Below are positions 34,708 to 44,643 of a DNA stretch of 62,514 bases, piece by piece. The notes under the pieces were generated by a model, which made no database searches, was not told the DNA's origin, and saw nothing but the letters and a program-made list of their open reading frames with translations. The stretch comes from Bacteroidales bacterium Bact_19 (GTDB lineage: Bacteria > Bacteroidota > Bacteroidia > Bacteroidales > ML635J-15). The stretch spans positions 1 to 62,514 of the forward strand of contig LUZK01000012.1 of NCBI GenBank assembly GCA_001603595.1, read 5' to 3'. Numbering within the stretch: the first letter of the stretch is position 1; the number at the start of each line of letters is the position of its first letter. The position numbers were made by a program, and so were the translations under genes.

Positions 34708-34965
34708 ATGGAAACAAGGAATTTAAGAAAAGAACGTATAGGGATTGTAGTCAGTAACAGAATGGATAAATCCATCGTAGTAGCTGTTAAGAGAAAAGAA
34801 ATGCACCCTAAATACGGAAAGTTTGTTAATAAAACAAAGAAATTTGTTGCTCACGACGAAAATAATATCTGCGATATTGGTGATACCGTAAGAATAATGG
34901 AAACTCGTCCTTTGAGCAAGAGAAAGAGATGGAGATTAGTTAGTATAATTGAAAAAGTTAAGTAG
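34708..34965 (+). CDS. rpsQ: 30S ribosomal protein S17
   Basis: S17 is an OB-fold 16S rRNA-binding protein. The 85-residue sequence has [19 protein letters not shown] and [15 protein letters not shown], both typical. Confidence 0.96.
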   Translation: METRNLRKERIGIVVSNRMDKSIVVAVKRKEMHPKYGKFVNKTKKFVAHDENNICDIGDTVRIMETRPLSKRKRWRLVSIIEKVK

Positions 34966-34967
34966 TC

Positions 34968-35336
34968 ATGATACAACAAGAAACCAGATTAACTGTTGCT
35001 GATAACAGTGGAGCAAAAGAAGTTCTGTGTATCCGCGTTTTAGGAGGTACCGGAAGAAAATATGCCTCTGTTGGAGACAAAATTGTTGTTACAGTAAAAA
35101 ATGCTCTACCAGGAGGAGACATTAAAAAAGGTACTGTATCAAAAGCTGTAGTGGTAAGAACAAAAAAAGAGGTGAGACGTCCTGATGGTTCTTATATACG
35201 TTTTGACGACAATGCTTGCGTTTTATTAAACGCAGCGGGCGAATTACGTGGCACTCGTATTTTCGGCCCGGTTGCCAGAGAATTGCGTGAAAAACAGTAT
35301 ATGAAGATTGTATCATTGGCACCCGAAGTGTTATAA
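34968..35336 (+). CDS. rplN: 50S ribosomal protein L14
   Basis: L14 forms an intersubunit bridge and binds the silencing factor Rsf[19 protein letters not shown] and the C-terminal [15 protein letters not shown] are standard. Length 122 residues. Confidence 0.97.
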   Translation: MIQQETRLTVADNSGAKEVLCIRVLGGTGRKYASVGDKIVVTVKNALPGGDIKKGTVSKAVVVRTKKEVRRPDGSYIRFDDNACVLLNAAGELRGTRIFGPVARELREKQYMKIVSLAPEVL

Positions 35337-35352
35337 TTTAAATTTAATTAAA

Positions 35353-35676
35353 ATGGCTAAAAAATTGCACATAAAAAAAGGTGATACCGTTATAGTGATA
35401 TCGGGAGAATCTAAAGGCCAAAAAGGTAGAGTTCTCGAAGTTGACAGAAAGAACTTAAGAGCTATTGTCGAAGGTGTTAATCTAGTTTCAAAACATCAAA
35501 AACCTAATGCTGCTTACCCTCAAGGCGGAATTATTAAAAAAGAAGCTCCCATTCATATCTCAAATCTAATGCTTGTTGATCCAAAAACGAATAAACCAAC
35601 TCGTATCGGTCGCAAGTTAAACAGTGAAGGTAAGCTCGTGCGTTATTCAAAAAAATCAGGAGAGGAGATTAAGTAA
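35353..35676 (+). CDS. rplX: 50S ribosomal protein L24
   Basis: L24 initiates large-subunit assembly. The KOW motif [19 protein letters not shown] is present. The open frame begins at 35308 inside rplN, but the ATG at 35353 ([11 protein letters not shown]) matches the family start and gives 107 residues. Its stop shares one base with the rplE ATG (TAATG). Confidence 0.96.
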   Translation: MAKKLHIKKGDTVIVISGESKGQKGRVLEVDRKNLRAIVEGVNLVSKHQKPNAAYPQGGIIKKEAPIHISNLMLVDPKTNKPTRIGRKLNSEGKLVRYSKKSGEEIK

Positions 35677-36239
35677 TGGAAACTAAGTATATTCCTGTAT
35701 TAAAAACAAAGTACAAAGAAGAAATCATCCCCCAAATGATGAAAGAGTTTGGATACAAAAGCATTATGCAAGTTCCCAGACTCGAAAAAATCGTATTAAA
35801 CCAAGGTTTAGGTCAGGCAATTTCCGACAAGAAATTGATTGATGTGGCGATTGAAGAAATGACTTTAATTTCCGGTCAAAAAGCAGTTGCAACACTTTCA
35901 AAAAAGGACATCTCAAACTTTAAACTTCGTCGTAAAATGCCTATTGGGGTAAGAGTTACTTTACGTCGCGATAGAATGTACGAATTTCTCGAAAGATTAA
36001 TCTGTATTTCTTTGCCACGTATCAGAGATTTCCAAGGTGTAAAATACAAAATGGACGGTAAAGGTAATTATACTTTAGGTATATCCGAACAAATTATTTT
36101 CCCTGAAATAGATATTGATAAAATCAATAGAATTTTAGGTATGGATATTACTTTCGTTACTACAGCTAAAACAGATGAAGAAGCTTATGCTCTTCTGAAA
36201 TATTTCGGAATACCATTTAAAAATTTAAAAAAGAATTAA
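35676..36239 (+). CDS. rplE: 50S ribosomal protein L5
   Basis: L5 binds 5S rRNA and the P-site t[21 protein letters not shown] and [20 protein letters not shown] identify it. Length 187 residues; start coupled to rplX. Confidence 0.97.
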   Translation: METKYIPVLKTKYKEEIIPQMMKEFGYKSIMQVPRLEKIVLNQGLGQAISDKKLIDVAIEEMTLISGQKAVATLSKKDISNFKLRRKMPIGVRVTLRRDRMYEFLERLICISLPRIRDFQGVKYKMDGKGNYTLGISEQIIFPEIDIDKINRILGMDITFVTTAKTDEEAYALLKYFGIPFKNLKKN

Positions 36240-36240
36240 T

Positions 36241-36510
36241 ATGGCAAAAGAATCAATGAAAGCCCGCGAAAGAAAAAGACAAAAATTAGTTGAAAAATAC
36301 GCGGCTAAAAGAGAAAAATATAAAGCAGAAGGAAATTTTGAAGCTTTACATGCATTGCCAAAAAATTCTTCCAAAGTAAGATTGCATAATCGTTGCAGTC
36401 AAACCGGAAGACCAAGAGGTTTCATCAGGCAATTTGGTATAAGCCGTATAGTTTTTCGTGAAATGGCATCACAAGGGTTAATCCCGGGTGTTAAAAAAGC
36501 AAGTTGGTAA
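36241..36510 (+). CDS. rpsN: 30S ribosomal protein S14
   Basis: The 89-residue S14 is the longer, zinc-free type without the CxxC pairs; only one cysteine, in [12 protein letters not shown], is present. It starts one base after the rplE stop. Confidence 0.96.
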   Translation: MAKESMKARERKRQKLVEKYAAKREKYKAEGNFEALHALPKNSSKVRLHNRCSQTGRPRGFIRQFGISRIVFREMASQGLIPGVKKASW

Positions 36511-36530
36511 TAATTTAAAATTCTTGAATA

Positions 36531-36926
36531 ATGACTGATCCTATAGCAGATTATTTGACCAGAATTCGCAATGCAATTATGGCTGGTCACAGAGTGGTTG
36601 ATATCCCGGCATCTAATATTAAACGCGAAATTACAAAGGTGCTTTATGAAAAGGGATATATTTTAAACTACAAGTTCGAGGATATCGGTTATCAGGGAAA
36701 TATTAAGATAGCTCTTAAATATCATCCTGTAACCAAAGCCCCGGCTATTAAAAAAATTGAGAGAGTTAGTAAGCCCGGTTTAAGAAAGTATGTATCAGCA
36801 GATTCTTTACCAAGAGTATTGAACGGCTTGGGTATTGCAATACTTTCAACCAATAAGGGTATTATGACCGACAAAGAAGCTCGTCAAGAGAATGTCGGTG
36901 GTGAAGTTTTATGTTATGTATATTAA
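36531..36926 (+). CDS. rpsH: 30S ribosomal protein S8
   Basis: S8 binds the central domain of 16S rRNA; in E. coli it also represses the spc operon. [14 protein letters not shown] and the C-terminal [19 protein letters not shown] are typical. Length 131 residues. Confidence 0.97.
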   Translation: MTDPIADYLTRIRNAIMAGHRVVDIPASNIKREITKVLYEKGYILNYKFEDIGYQGNIKIALKYHPVTKAPAIKKIERVSKPGLRKYVSADSLPRVLNGLGIAILSTNKGIMTDKEARQENVGGEVLCYVY

Positions 36927-36938
36927 AAAATTAAGAAA

Positions 36939-37493
36939 ATGTCTCGAATAGGTAAATTACCCATATCAATACCGGCTAAAGTTTCGGTTGAAATATCACC
37001 CGAAAATGTGGTTACAGTGAAAGGACCGTTAGGAGAACTCAGACAGGCTGTAGATCCTGCAATTAGCGTTAAAATTGAAGACGGACAAATTTATGTCAGC
37101 AGACCAAACGATGAAAAAGAAATGCGTTCAAAACATGGTTTGTATCGTGCTTTAATATTTAATATGGTTAAAGGTGTATCCGAAGGCTTTAAAACCGAAC
37201 AAGAATTTGTTGGAGTTGGATATAAAGCCGAATTAAACGGGCAAATCCTTGAAATGTCTCTCGGATATTCTCACATAATCATGTTTGAATTTCCAAAGGA
37301 AATAAAAGCTGAGGTTAAGAGTGAGAAAAAAGGTAATACAACTTTGATTATGAGTTGTATTGATAAACAATTGCTGGGTCTTGTTGCTGCAAAAATAAGA
37401 TCATTCCGCAAACCTGAACCATACAAAGGCAAAGGTATTAAGTTTGTAGGTGAAGAGTTACGTAGAAAAGCCGGAAAATCGGCAAAAGTGTAA
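36939..37493 (+). CDS. rplF: 50S ribosomal protein L6
   Basis: L6 lies near the sarcin-ricin loop. MSRIGKLPISIPAKV and the C-terminal signature RKPEPYKGKGIKFVGEELRR are conserved. Length 184 residues. Confidence 0.97.
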   Translation: MSRIGKLPISIPAKVSVEISPENVVTVKGPLGELRQAVDPAISVKIEDGQIYVSRPNDEKEMRSKHGLYRALIFNMVKGVSEGFKTEQEFVGVGYKAELNGQILEMSLGYSHIIMFEFPKEIKAEVKSEKKGNTTLIMSCIDKQLLGLVAAKIRSFRKPEPYKGKGIKFVGEELRRKAGKSAKV

Positions 37494-37511
37494 TATTTAA
37501 ATTATAAAGAA

Positions 37512-37868
37512 ATGGCTCTGTCTAAAATTGAAAGAAGAATAAAAATAAAACATAGGATTCGTAAAAAAGTCTTTGGTACTCTCGAAAGACCTCGAATGAC
37601 TGTGTATAGAAGTAATCGTTACATAAGTGTACAGATAATTGACGATACCCGTGGTCAAACACTAGTTTCTGCCAGTTCCAGAATAAAAGAAATTTCTGAA
37701 GCTAATGGAACTAAATCGCAAAAGGCCGCTATGGTAGGAAAACTTATTGCACAGCGTGCTCTCGAAGCCGGAATTACAAAAGTAGTTTTCGACAGAAACG
37801 GATACCTGTATCATGGTAAGGTAAAATCTTTGGCTGATGGCGCCAGAGAAGGTGGTTTAATATTATAA
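37512..37868 (+). CDS. rplR: 50S ribosomal protein L18
   Basis: L18 carries 5S rRNA into the large subunit. [20 protein letters not shown] and the final [20 protein letters not shown] identify it. Length 118 residues. Confidence 0.97.
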   Translation: MALSKIERRIKIKHRIRKKVFGTLERPRMTVYRSNRYISVQIIDDTRGQTLVSASSRIKEISEANGTKSQKAAMVGKLIAQRALEAGITKVVFDRNGYLYHGKVKSLADGAREGGLIL

Positions 37869-37880
37869 AAAATTGTGAAT

Positions 37881-38393
37881 ATGAGCGATATACGTAAAAT
37901 AAGAACTAGCGACCTTGAATTAAAAGATCGTTTAGTAAGCATCCAAAGAGTAACCAAAGTTACTAAAGGGGGTCGTACTTTTAGTTTCGCGGCTATTGTT
38001 GTTGTAGGTAACGAAAACGGCATTGTAGGTTTTGGCCTTGGTAAAGCAAGTGAAGTTACTGCTGCAATAAGTAAAGGGGTTGAGGATGCTAAGAAAAATC
38101 TAGTTAAAGTTCCGGTTATTAAGGGAACTATTCCTCACGAACAAACTGCAAAATTTGGTGGAGCTAAAGTATGGATCAAACCTGCAGCTCATGGTACAGG
38201 AGTTATAGCAGGGGGTGCTATGCGTGCAGTACTTGAAAGTGCCGGAATTACTGACATTCTTGCAAAATCTAAAGGCTCATCAAATCCTCATAATCTCGTG
38301 AAAGCTACCGTAAAAGCTCTCACAGAATTAAGAGATGCTTATACTGTTGCTTATCAGCGTCAAGTATCATTAGATAAAGTTTTTAACGGATAA
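37881..38393 (+). CDS. rpsE: 30S ribosomal protein S5
   Basis: S5 lies near the mRNA entry and affects decoding accuracy. [20 protein letters not shown] and [19 protein letters not shown] are typical. A GTG at 37875 is in frame, but the ATG at 37881 (MSDIRKIR) is preferred, giving 170 residues. Confidence 0.96.
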   Translation: MSDIRKIRTSDLELKDRLVSIQRVTKVTKGGRTFSFAAIVVVGNENGIVGFGLGKASEVTAAISKGVEDAKKNLVKVPVIKGTIPHEQTAKFGGAKVWIKPAAHGTGVIAGGAMRAVLESAGITDILAKSKGSSNPHNLVKATVKALTELRDAYTVAYQRQVSLDKVFNG

Positions 38394-38404
38394 TATAGGA
38401 TAAT

Positions 38405-38584
38405 ATGGCAAGAATAAGAATAACTCAGATAAAAAGCAAAATTGGTTCCAACCAAAGACAAAAACGTACTTTGGAAGCTTTAGGAATCAAAAAAATGCAT
38501 AATCCTGTTGAGCACGAAGCAAGTCCTGAAATTCTTGGAATGGTTGCCAAAGTGCGTCACTTGGTGAAAGTTGAAGAGATTTAA
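38405..38584 (+). CDS. rpmD: 50S ribosomal protein L30
   Basis: A short gene between rpsE and rplO encodes 59 residues beginning MARIRITQIKSKIGSNQRQK, with the L30 pattern KRTLEALGIKKMHN. The position in the spc operon and the length both fit L30. Confidence 0.95.
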   Translation: MARIRITQIKSKIGSNQRQKRTLEALGIKKMHNPVEHEASPEILGMVAKVRHLVKVEEI

Positions 38585-38606
38585 TAATTAAAAATATTTA
38601 GAGATT

Positions 38607-39056
38607 ATGAATTTAAGTTCTTTAAAACCGGCAGAAGGATCTGTAAAAAAACGCAAAAGAATCGGGCGTGGTCAAGGATCGGGTAGAGGTGGCACTTCTA
38701 CAAGAGGTCATAAAGGTGCGAAATCAAGATCCGGTTACAAAAATAAAATTGGATTTGAAGGTGGTCAAATGCCTCTGCAGAGAACATCTCCAAAGTTTGG
38801 ATTCAACAATAAATTCAGAGTTGAATACAAAGGTATAAATGTTTCTACATTACAGAGCTTAGCTGAAAATAAAGGCCTCGATACTATTGATATCGAAACT
38901 CTTGTTGCTAATGGCTTAGTTGCTCGTAAAGATTTGGTTAAAATTCTTGGCAACGGCGACTTAACAGCAAAATTATCGGTTAAAGCTCATGCTTTTTCAA
39001 AAACAGCTGTAGAAAAAATTCAAGCAGTAGGTGGTAATATCGAAAAAATCAAATAA
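38607..39056 (+). CDS. rplO: 50S ribosomal protein L15
   Basis: L15 is a late-assembly protein of the large subunit. The glycine-rich start KKRKRIGRGQGSGRGGTSTR and GGQMPLQRTSPKFGF are typical. Length 149 residues. The stop shares one base with the secY ATG (TAATG), linking ribosomal and secretion genes. Confidence 0.97.
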   Translation: MNLSSLKPAEGSVKKRKRIGRGQGSGRGGTSTRGHKGAKSRSGYKNKIGFEGGQMPLQRTSPKFGFNNKFRVEYKGINVSTLQSLAENKGLDTIDIETLVANGLVARKDLVKILGNGDLTAKLSVKAHAFSKTAVEKIQAVGGNIEKIK

Positions 39057-40390
39057 TGAAACGATTTATTGAAACAATATCGAATATTTTCAAAATCGAG
39101 GATCTGCGTATCAGAATTCTTTTAACCCTCGGTTACATTGTTATTTACAGATTGGGAGCACATATAGTTCTGCCCGGAATTGACCCAAACCAATTGTCAG
39201 CTTTAGATAAACAGACTGCTGATGGAGTTCTGAGTTTATTGGATATGTTTTCTGGTGGAGCTTTCTCGAATGCTTCAATTTTTGCATTGGGTATAATGCC
39301 TTATATCTCTGCAAGTATCGTTGTTCAGCTATTGGGGATTGCTGTTCCTTATTTTCAGAGATTACAGCGTGAAGGAGAAAGCGGACGTAAAAAAATTAAT
39401 CAAATTACAAGATATTTAACTGTCGGTATTTTGATTCTTCAAGCTCCAACTTATATTGCAAATCTTCACGCAACTTTGCCCCCTGAAGCATTTGTTACAT
39501 CAGGGACATTTTTCACTATCAGTAGTGTATTGATTCTTACTGCAGGTACCATGTTTGTAATGTGGTTAGGAGAAAAGATTACTGACCGTGGTATTGGCAA
39601 TGGTATTTCGTTAATAATTATGATAGGTATCATTGCAAGATTACCTTATGCATTCTTTGGGGAATTAGTATTAAGATTCGAAGAAGTTGGTGGTGGTCTG
39701 ATAATATTTGTTTTAGAAATAATCATACTTTTTATTGTTTTCATGTTCTCCATCGCATTAGTTCAAGCTGTTCGCAGAATACCTGTTCAATATGCTAAAA
39801 GAGTTGTTGGAAATAAACAATACGGAGGTGTAAGACAATACATTCCTTTAAAGGTTAATGCTGCAGGTGTTATGCCTATAATCTTTGCACAGGCTTTAAT
39901 GTTTGTTCCTATGATGCTTGCCGGTTTTGGTGGAGAAGGGATGAGTAAATTTGCTGCAGCCTTTGCAAATTATACTGGTTTTTGGTATAACTTTACTTTT
40001 GCATTTTTGATTATAATATTTACTTATTTCTATACTGCAGTAACCATCAATCCACAGCAAATGGCTGAAGATATGAAGAAAAACGGAGGATTCATTCCGG
40101 GAGTAAAACCCGGGAAAAAGACTATAGAGTTCTTAGACACAATTATGTCAAGAATTACTCTTCCGGGTTCTATTTTCTTGGCTATTATTGCGATTCTACC
40201 TGCAATGGCTAGCCTAGCCGGGGTAAATCCACAATTTGCCCAGTTCTTTGGTGGTACTTCATTGTTGATTCTTGTAGGTGTTGTTCTCGATACACTACAG
40301 CAAATCGAGAGTCATTTGTTGATGCGTCATTACGACGGATTAACGAAGAGTGGAAGAATTAAAGGTAGAGGTTCATTTTCTGCAATTTAA
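39056..40390 (+). CDS. secY: Preprotein translocase channel subunit SecY
   Basis: SecY is the protein-conducting channel of the inner membrane that exports signal-peptide proteins, including the T9SS cargo encoded in this window. Ten hydrophobic helices are visible in 444 residues. LGIMPYISASIVVQLL (helix 2/plug region) and the cytoplasmic loops with YAKRVVGNKQYGG and FIPGVKPGKKT are typical contact sites for SecA and ribosomes. It is translationally coupled to rplO. Confidence 0.97.
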   Translation: MKRFIETISNIFKIEDLRIRILLTLGYIVIYRLGAHIVLPGIDPNQLSALDKQTADGVLSLLDMFSGGAFSNASIFALGIMPYISASIVVQLLGIAVPYFQRLQREGESGRKKINQITRYLTVGILILQAPTYIANLHATLPPEAFVTSGTFFTISSVLILTAGTMFVMWLGEKITDRGIGNGISLIIMIGIIARLPYAFFGELVLRFEEVGGGLIIFVLEIIILFIVFMFSIALVQAVRRIPVQYAKRVVGNKQYGGVRQYIPLKVNAAGVMPIIFAQALMFVPMMLAGFGGEGMSKFAAAFANYTGFWYNFTFAFLIIIFTYFYTAVTINPQQMAEDMKKNGGFIPGVKPGKKTIEFLDTIMSRITLPGSIFLAIIAILPAMASLAGVNPQFAQFFGGTSLLILVGVVLDTLQQIESHLLMRHYDGLTKSGRIKGRGSFSAI

Positions 40391-40412
40391 TTAATATTAT
40401 TAAAGTTCTTTG

Positions 40413-41192
40413 ATGATTTTTATTAAGACAGAGGAAGAGATTGAATTGATGAGGCAAAGTTGCCTGTTAGTGTCAAGGACACATGCAATGCTTGCTTCAG
40501 AAATTCGAGAAGGGGTAACTACTCTTTTTCTGGATAAATTAGCCGAAGAATTTATCCGTGATAATGGAGGAATTCCGGGATTTTTAAACTACAATTCTTA
40601 TCCAAATACTTTATGTGTATCGGTGAATGATATTGTGGTTCATGGAATACCTTCAAATTATCAATTACGAAACGGAGATATCGTTTCTATTGATTGCGGA
40701 GTTATTCTAAACGGATTTAACGGAGATTCCTGCTATACTTTTGAAGTTGGGGAAGTTAACCCGGAAATCAAAGCTTTGCTTAAAGTAACTAAAGAGTGTC
40801 TTTACAAGGGAATAGAGCAGGCAGTAACCGGAAAAACCACAGGTGATATAGGAGCGGCTGTTCAAAAGCATGCAGAGTCTCATGGATATTCCGTTGTAAG
40901 AGAATTAGTTGGTCATGGCATTGGTCGTAGATTACATGAAGAACCTGAAGTGCCAAATTATGGTAAACCTGGAAAGGGTGTAAAATTAAAAGAGAGAATG
41001 ACAATTGCTATTGAGCCAATGATAAATTTAGGCCTAAGAGAAATTTTTCAGGAAAAGGATGGTTGGACAATAAGAACTTTTGACAGAAAGCCTTCGGCTC
41101 ATTTCGAACATACAATCGTAGTACGAAATGAAAAAGCAGAAATTTTGTCGGATTTTAGTATTATAGAAGAAATATTAAACAAACAAAAATAG
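40413..41192 (+). CDS. map: Type I methionine aminopeptidase
   Basis: MAP removes the initiator methionine from nascent proteins. The metal ligands can be seen in order: SIDCGVILNGFNGDS (two Asp), VGHGIGRRLHEEP (His), AIEPMI (Glu) and FEHTIVV (Glu). The frame opens with TTG at 40410, directly before the ATG at 40413; I use the ATG, giving 259 residues. Its place between secY and infA is standard for the phylum. Confidence 0.96.
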   Translation: MIFIKTEEEIELMRQSCLLVSRTHAMLASEIREGVTTLFLDKLAEEFIRDNGGIPGFLNYNSYPNTLCVSVNDIVVHGIPSNYQLRNGDIVSIDCGVILNGFNGDSCYTFEVGEVNPEIKALLKVTKECLYKGIEQAVTGKTTGDIGAAVQKHAESHGYSVVRELVGHGIGRRLHEEPEVPNYGKPGKGVKLKERMTIAIEPMINLGLREIFQEKDGWTIRTFDRKPSAHFEHTIVVRNEKAEILSDFSIIEEILNKQK

Positions 41193-41195
41193 ATT

Positions 41196-41414
41196 ATGGC
41201 AAAACAACCTTCTATAGAAATAGATGGTACTATATTGGAAGCGTTATCAAACGCAATGTTCAGAGTAGAACTCGAAAATGGGCATGTAATAACAGCTCAT
41301 ATTTCGGGAAAAATGCGTATGCACTACATTAGAATATTGCCGGGCGATAAAGTTCGTTTGGAAATGTCACCCTATGATCTGACAAAAGGAAGAATAATAT
41401 ACAGGTATAAATGA
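41196..41414 (+). CDS. infA: Translation initiation factor IF-1
   Basis: IF-1 is a 72-residue OB-fold protein that blocks the A site during initiation. It has the typical [20 protein letters not shown] start and [11 protein letters not shown] end. It lies 3 bp after map. Confidence 0.97.
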   Translation: MAKQPSIEIDGTILEALSNAMFRVELENGHVITAHISGKMRMHYIRILPGDKVRLEMSPYDLTKGRIIYRYK

Positions 41415-41430
41415 TTAAAAAATATAAACA

Positions 41431-41547
41431 ATGAAAGTTAGAGCATCAGTAAAAAAACGCAGCGACGATTGTATCATCGTCAGAAGAAAAGGAAGGATTT
41501 ATGTGATAAATAAAAAGAACCCTAAATTCAAACAACGTCAGGGTTAA
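41431..41547 (+). CDS. rpmJ: 50S ribosomal protein L36 (zinc-free type)
   Basis: A 38-residue gene between infA and rpsM, starting [14 protein letters not shown] and ending NPKFKQRQG. The zinc ligands of C+ type L36 are missing (one cysteine only), as usual for Bacteroidota. Confidence 0.95.
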   Translation: MKVRASVKKRSDDCIIVRRKGRIYVINKKNPKFKQRQG

Positions 41548-41585
41548 TATTAACGAATTGTGTAATTAAAAACTAATAAGAGAAT

Positions 41586-41951
41586 ATGGCAAGAATAGCG
41601 GGTGTAGATATCCCTAACAACAAGCGTGGCGAAATTGCGTTAACCTACATCTACGGTATTGGTCGTAGCAGGGCAAATGAAATTTTAAGAAATGCCGGCG
41701 TTGACCGCGACATTAAAGCGAAAGATTGGACAGACGATCAGATTGCAGCTATCCGTCAGGAAGTTGGAAAATACAGACTTGAGGGAGAATTGCGTTCTGA
41801 AATTCAGTTAAACATTAAACGTTTACAAGATATCGGATGTTATCGCGGAATACGTCATCGTCTTGGTTTGCCCTTAAGAGGACAAAAAACTAAGAATAAT
41901 GCAAGAACTCGTAGAGGTAAGAAAAAAACTATTGCCAACAAAAAGAAATAA
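41586..41951 (+). CDS. rpsM: 30S ribosomal protein S13
   Basis: S13 forms bridges to the large subunit and touches P-site t[23 protein letters not shown] and [20 protein letters not shown] are conserved. Length 121 residues. It opens the alpha section of the cluster. Confidence 0.97.
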   Translation: MARIAGVDIPNNKRGEIALTYIYGIGRSRANEILRNAGVDRDIKAKDWTDDQIAAIRQEVGKYRLEGELRSEIQLNIKRLQDIGCYRGIRHRLGLPLRGQKTKNNARTRRGKKKTIANKKK

Positions 41952-41960
41952 TAAATAGTT

Positions 41961-42350
41961 ATGGCTAAGAAGACAAAAGTTACAAAAAAACGTATAGTAA
42001 AAGTAGAACCTACCGGGCAGGTTCACATCCATACATCTTTCAATAATATCATTGTAAGTATTACAAATAATGATGGACAAGTGATTTCCTGGTCTTCATC
42101 CGGAAAATTAGGGTTCAAAGGGTCAAAGAAAAATACTCCTTATGCTGGTCAAATGGCTGCAGAAGATTGTGGAAAAGTGGCTTATGATTTAGGTATGAGA
42201 AAAGCCAAGGTTTTCGTTAAAGGCCCCGGTGCAGGTCGTGAATCTGCAATCCGTACAATCAATAACTTAGGTATTGAAATTACCGAAATAGTTGATGTTA
42301 CCCCATTACCACATAATGGATGCAGACCGCCGAAACGTAGAAGAGTGTAA
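41961..42350 (+). CDS. rpsK: 30S ribosomal protein S11
   Basis: S11 lies on the platform near the mRNA exit. THTSFNN-type segment [15 protein letters not shown] and the end [12 protein letters not shown] are typical. Length 129 residues. Confidence 0.97.
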   Translation: MAKKTKVTKKRIVKVEPTGQVHIHTSFNNIIVSITNNDGQVISWSSSGKLGFKGSKKNTPYAGQMAAEDCGKVAYDLGMRKAKVFVKGPGAGRESAIRTINNLGIEITEIVDVTPLPHNGCRPPKRRRV

Positions 42351-42382
42351 AAGTAATTTAGAACCGTTTAAAAGTTTATAAA

Positions 42383-42991
42383 ATGGCAAGATATAGAGGA
42401 CCACAATCAAAGATTGCAAGAAAATTTGGAGAACCGATTTTCGGACCGGATAAAGTACTCGAAAAAAAGAATTATCCTCCAGGAATGCATGGTTTGAATA
42501 AAAAAAGAAGAAAAACTTCTGAATATGGAGTTCAATTACGCGAAAAACAAAAAGTAAAATACACTTATGGCCTACTTGAAAGACAGTTTAAAAATCTTTT
42601 CGAAAAAGCTACAAGAAAAAAAGGAATTACAGGGGTTGTATTTTTACAGCTGTTGGAATCTCGTTTAGATAATGTTGTTTTTCGCATGGGCATAGCTCCC
42701 ACAAGAGCCTCTGCTCGTCAACTCGTGTCGCATAATCATATACTGGTTAATGGAAAAAAATGTAATATTCCTTCATTGTTGTTACAACCAGGCGATATAG
42801 TTTCAGTACGCGAAAAATCCAAATCTCTCGAATTAATTACTAATTCTTTGAGTGGATACAATCATTCAAAGTATCCATGGTTAGAATGGGATGATAACGC
42901 TTTTGCAGGAAAATTCATGTCGGTTCCTGAAAGAGAAGATATCCCTGAAAATATTAAAGAGCAGTTAATAGTTGAATTGTATTCAAAATAA
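42383..42991 (+). CDS. rpsD: 30S ribosomal protein S4
   Basis: S4 nucleates 30S assembly and in other bacteria represses the alpha operon. It has 202 residues. The S4 RNA-binding domain has [20 protein letters not shown] and [13 protein letters not shown]. The zinc-binding cysteines seen in some S4 proteins are absent. Confidence 0.97.
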   Translation: MARYRGPQSKIARKFGEPIFGPDKVLEKKNYPPGMHGLNKKRRKTSEYGVQLREKQKVKYTYGLLERQFKNLFEKATRKKGITGVVFLQLLESRLDNVVFRMGIAPTRASARQLVSHNHILVNGKKCNIPSLLLQPGDIVSVREKSKSLELITNSLSGYNHSKYPWLEWDDNAFAGKFMSVPEREDIPENIKEQLIVELYSK

Positions 42992-43002
42992 AAATTAATT
43001 AA

Positions 43003-43995
43003 ATGGCAATATTAGCATTTCAAAAACCTGATAAGGTAATAATGCTTGAGGCGAATGATTTTCATGGAAAATTTGAATTTCGCCCATTGGAACCCGGATA
43101 TGGAATAACTGTCGGCAATGCCTTGAGACGAATATTACTTTCTTCTTTGGAAGGATTTGCAATTTCCTCAATTAAAATCGAAGGTGTTGATCACGAGTTT
43201 TCTACTATCCCCGGTGTTATCGAAGATGTTACTGAAATTGTTTTGCAATTAAAGCAAGTTCGTTTTAAACAGCAAATCGAGGACGTTAATCAAGAAAACG
43301 TGAGCATTGTTATCTCCGGTCAGGACGAATTCAGAGCCGGTGATATCGGTCGTTTCCTTTCAGGTTTTAAAATTCTGAACCCGGATCTTTTAATCTGTAG
43401 AATGAACCCTAGTGTTACTCTTAAAATGGAAATGAGCATCATTAAGGGAAGAGGTTATGTATCCGCAGAAGAAAATAAACTCCTTGATGATACAATAGGC
43501 GTAATTCCTATTGCATCTATTTTTACACCTATTAGAAACGTAAAATATTACGTTGAAAATATGCGTGTAGAACAAAAAACCGATTATGAACGACTGATCA
43601 TTGAAATTGATACTGACGGCTCAATTCATCCTAAAGATGCATTGAAAGAAGCAGCTAAAATATTAATTTATCATTTCATGTTATTCTCGGATGAAAAGAT
43701 TACTCTTGACACATCCGATAAACAAGAAAATGATGAATTCGATGAAGAAGTTCTACGAATGCGTCAGCTGTTAAAAACAAAATTAGTTGATTTAGATTTA
43801 TCTGTTAGAGCTTTGAATTGCTTGAAAGCTGCTGAAATCGAAACATTAGGAGATTTGGTTCAGTATAATAAAAATGATTTACTGAAATTCAGAAACTTCG
43901 GGCGTAAATCTCTCACCGAACTTGAAAATCTTTTAGATGTCAAGAACTTGAATTTTGGTATGGATATTTCGAAATATAAGTTGGATAAGGAATAA
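43003..43995 (+). CDS. rpoA: RNA polymerase alpha subunit
   Basis: Alpha dimerises to start RNA polymerase assembly, and its C-terminal domain contacts activators and promoter DNA. The N-terminal domain has [20 protein letters not shown], and the C-terminal domain has the helix-hairpin-helix [20 protein letters not shown] and [16 protein letters not shown]. At 330 residues it is standard. Confidence 0.97.
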   Translation: MAILAFQKPDKVIMLEANDFHGKFEFRPLEPGYGITVGNALRRILLSSLEGFAISSIKIEGVDHEFSTIPGVIEDVTEIVLQLKQVRFKQQIEDVNQENVSIVISGQDEFRAGDIGRFLSGFKILNPDLLICRMNPSVTLKMEMSIIKGRGYVSAEENKLLDDTIGVIPIASIFTPIRNVKYYVENMRVEQKTDYERLIIEIDTDGSIHPKDALKEAAKILIYHFMLFSDEKITLDTSDKQENDEFDEEVLRMRQLLKTKLVDLDLSVRALNCLKAAEIETLGDLVQYNKNDLLKFRNFGRKSLTELENLLDVKNLNFGMDISKYKLDKE

Positions 43996-44009
43996 AAAAT
44001 TGAAGTAAA

Positions 44010-44555
44010 ATGAGACACAATAAAAAAGTTAATCACCTTGGAAGAACCAGTGCTCATCGCAAAGCCATGCTTTCGAATATGGCAAGCTCTTTGATTTTGC
44101 ACAAAAGAATTGAAACTACCGTTGCAAAAGCTAAAGCTTTACGTAAATATGTTGAGCCGCTAATAACAAGAGCAAAAGTTGATTCTACTCACAATCGCCG
44201 TATTGTTTTTAGTTATTTGGAAAACAAATACGCTGTCACAGAACTATTTAGAGAAGTTGCTGTTAAAGTTGGTGATCGCCCCGGAGGATATACTCGTATT
44301 CTCAAAACCAGAACAAGACTTGGTGATGCTGCCGATATGTGCATAATTGAATTGGTTGATTACAACGAAAATATGCTCGGTACTAAAGACGCATCTAAGA
44401 AATCTAAACGTCGTTCGCGTAGCAAATCTAAGAAATCAGAAACTAAAGTTGCTGAAACTACTGTAGGTTCTGAAACTACTGTTGAATCTGCTAATGAAAA
44501 TGTAGAAGTAAAACAAGCAGAAGAAAACAATAACGATACAACAGCTAAAGAATAA
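44010..44555 (+). CDS. rplQ: 50S ribosomal protein L17 with long charged tail
   Basis: The first 125 residues are a normal L17: [20 protein letters not shown] and [22 protein letters not shown] further 55 residues are low-complexity, first Lys/Ser/Arg-rich and then Glu/Thr-rich ([14 protein letters not shown], then [19 protein letters not shown]). Such tails are known in some Bacteroidota L17 proteins. It is the last gene of the cluster, followed by a strong terminator. Confidence 0.95.
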   Translation: MRHNKKVNHLGRTSAHRKAMLSNMASSLILHKRIETTVAKAKALRKYVEPLITRAKVDSTHNRRIVFSYLENKYAVTELFREVAVKVGDRPGGYTRILKTRTRLGDAADMCIIELVDYNENMLGTKDASKKSKRRSRSKSKKSETKVAETTVGSETTVESANENVEVKQAEENNNDTTAKE

Positions 44556-44571
44556 AGTTTAGTTCTGTACA

Positions 44572-44617
44572 AAAAATCGTCTGAGAGTGATAAATTCGCT
44601 TTTCAGACGATTTTTTT
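44572..44617 (+). terminator. Terminator of the ribosomal cluster
   Basis: AAAAATCGTCTGA (44572-44584) pairs with TCAGACGATTTTT (44603-44615), a 13-bp perfect stem followed by T-residues. Confidence 0.85.
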
Positions 44618-44643
44618 ATTTATTTTGTTAAAAATTTATTTTT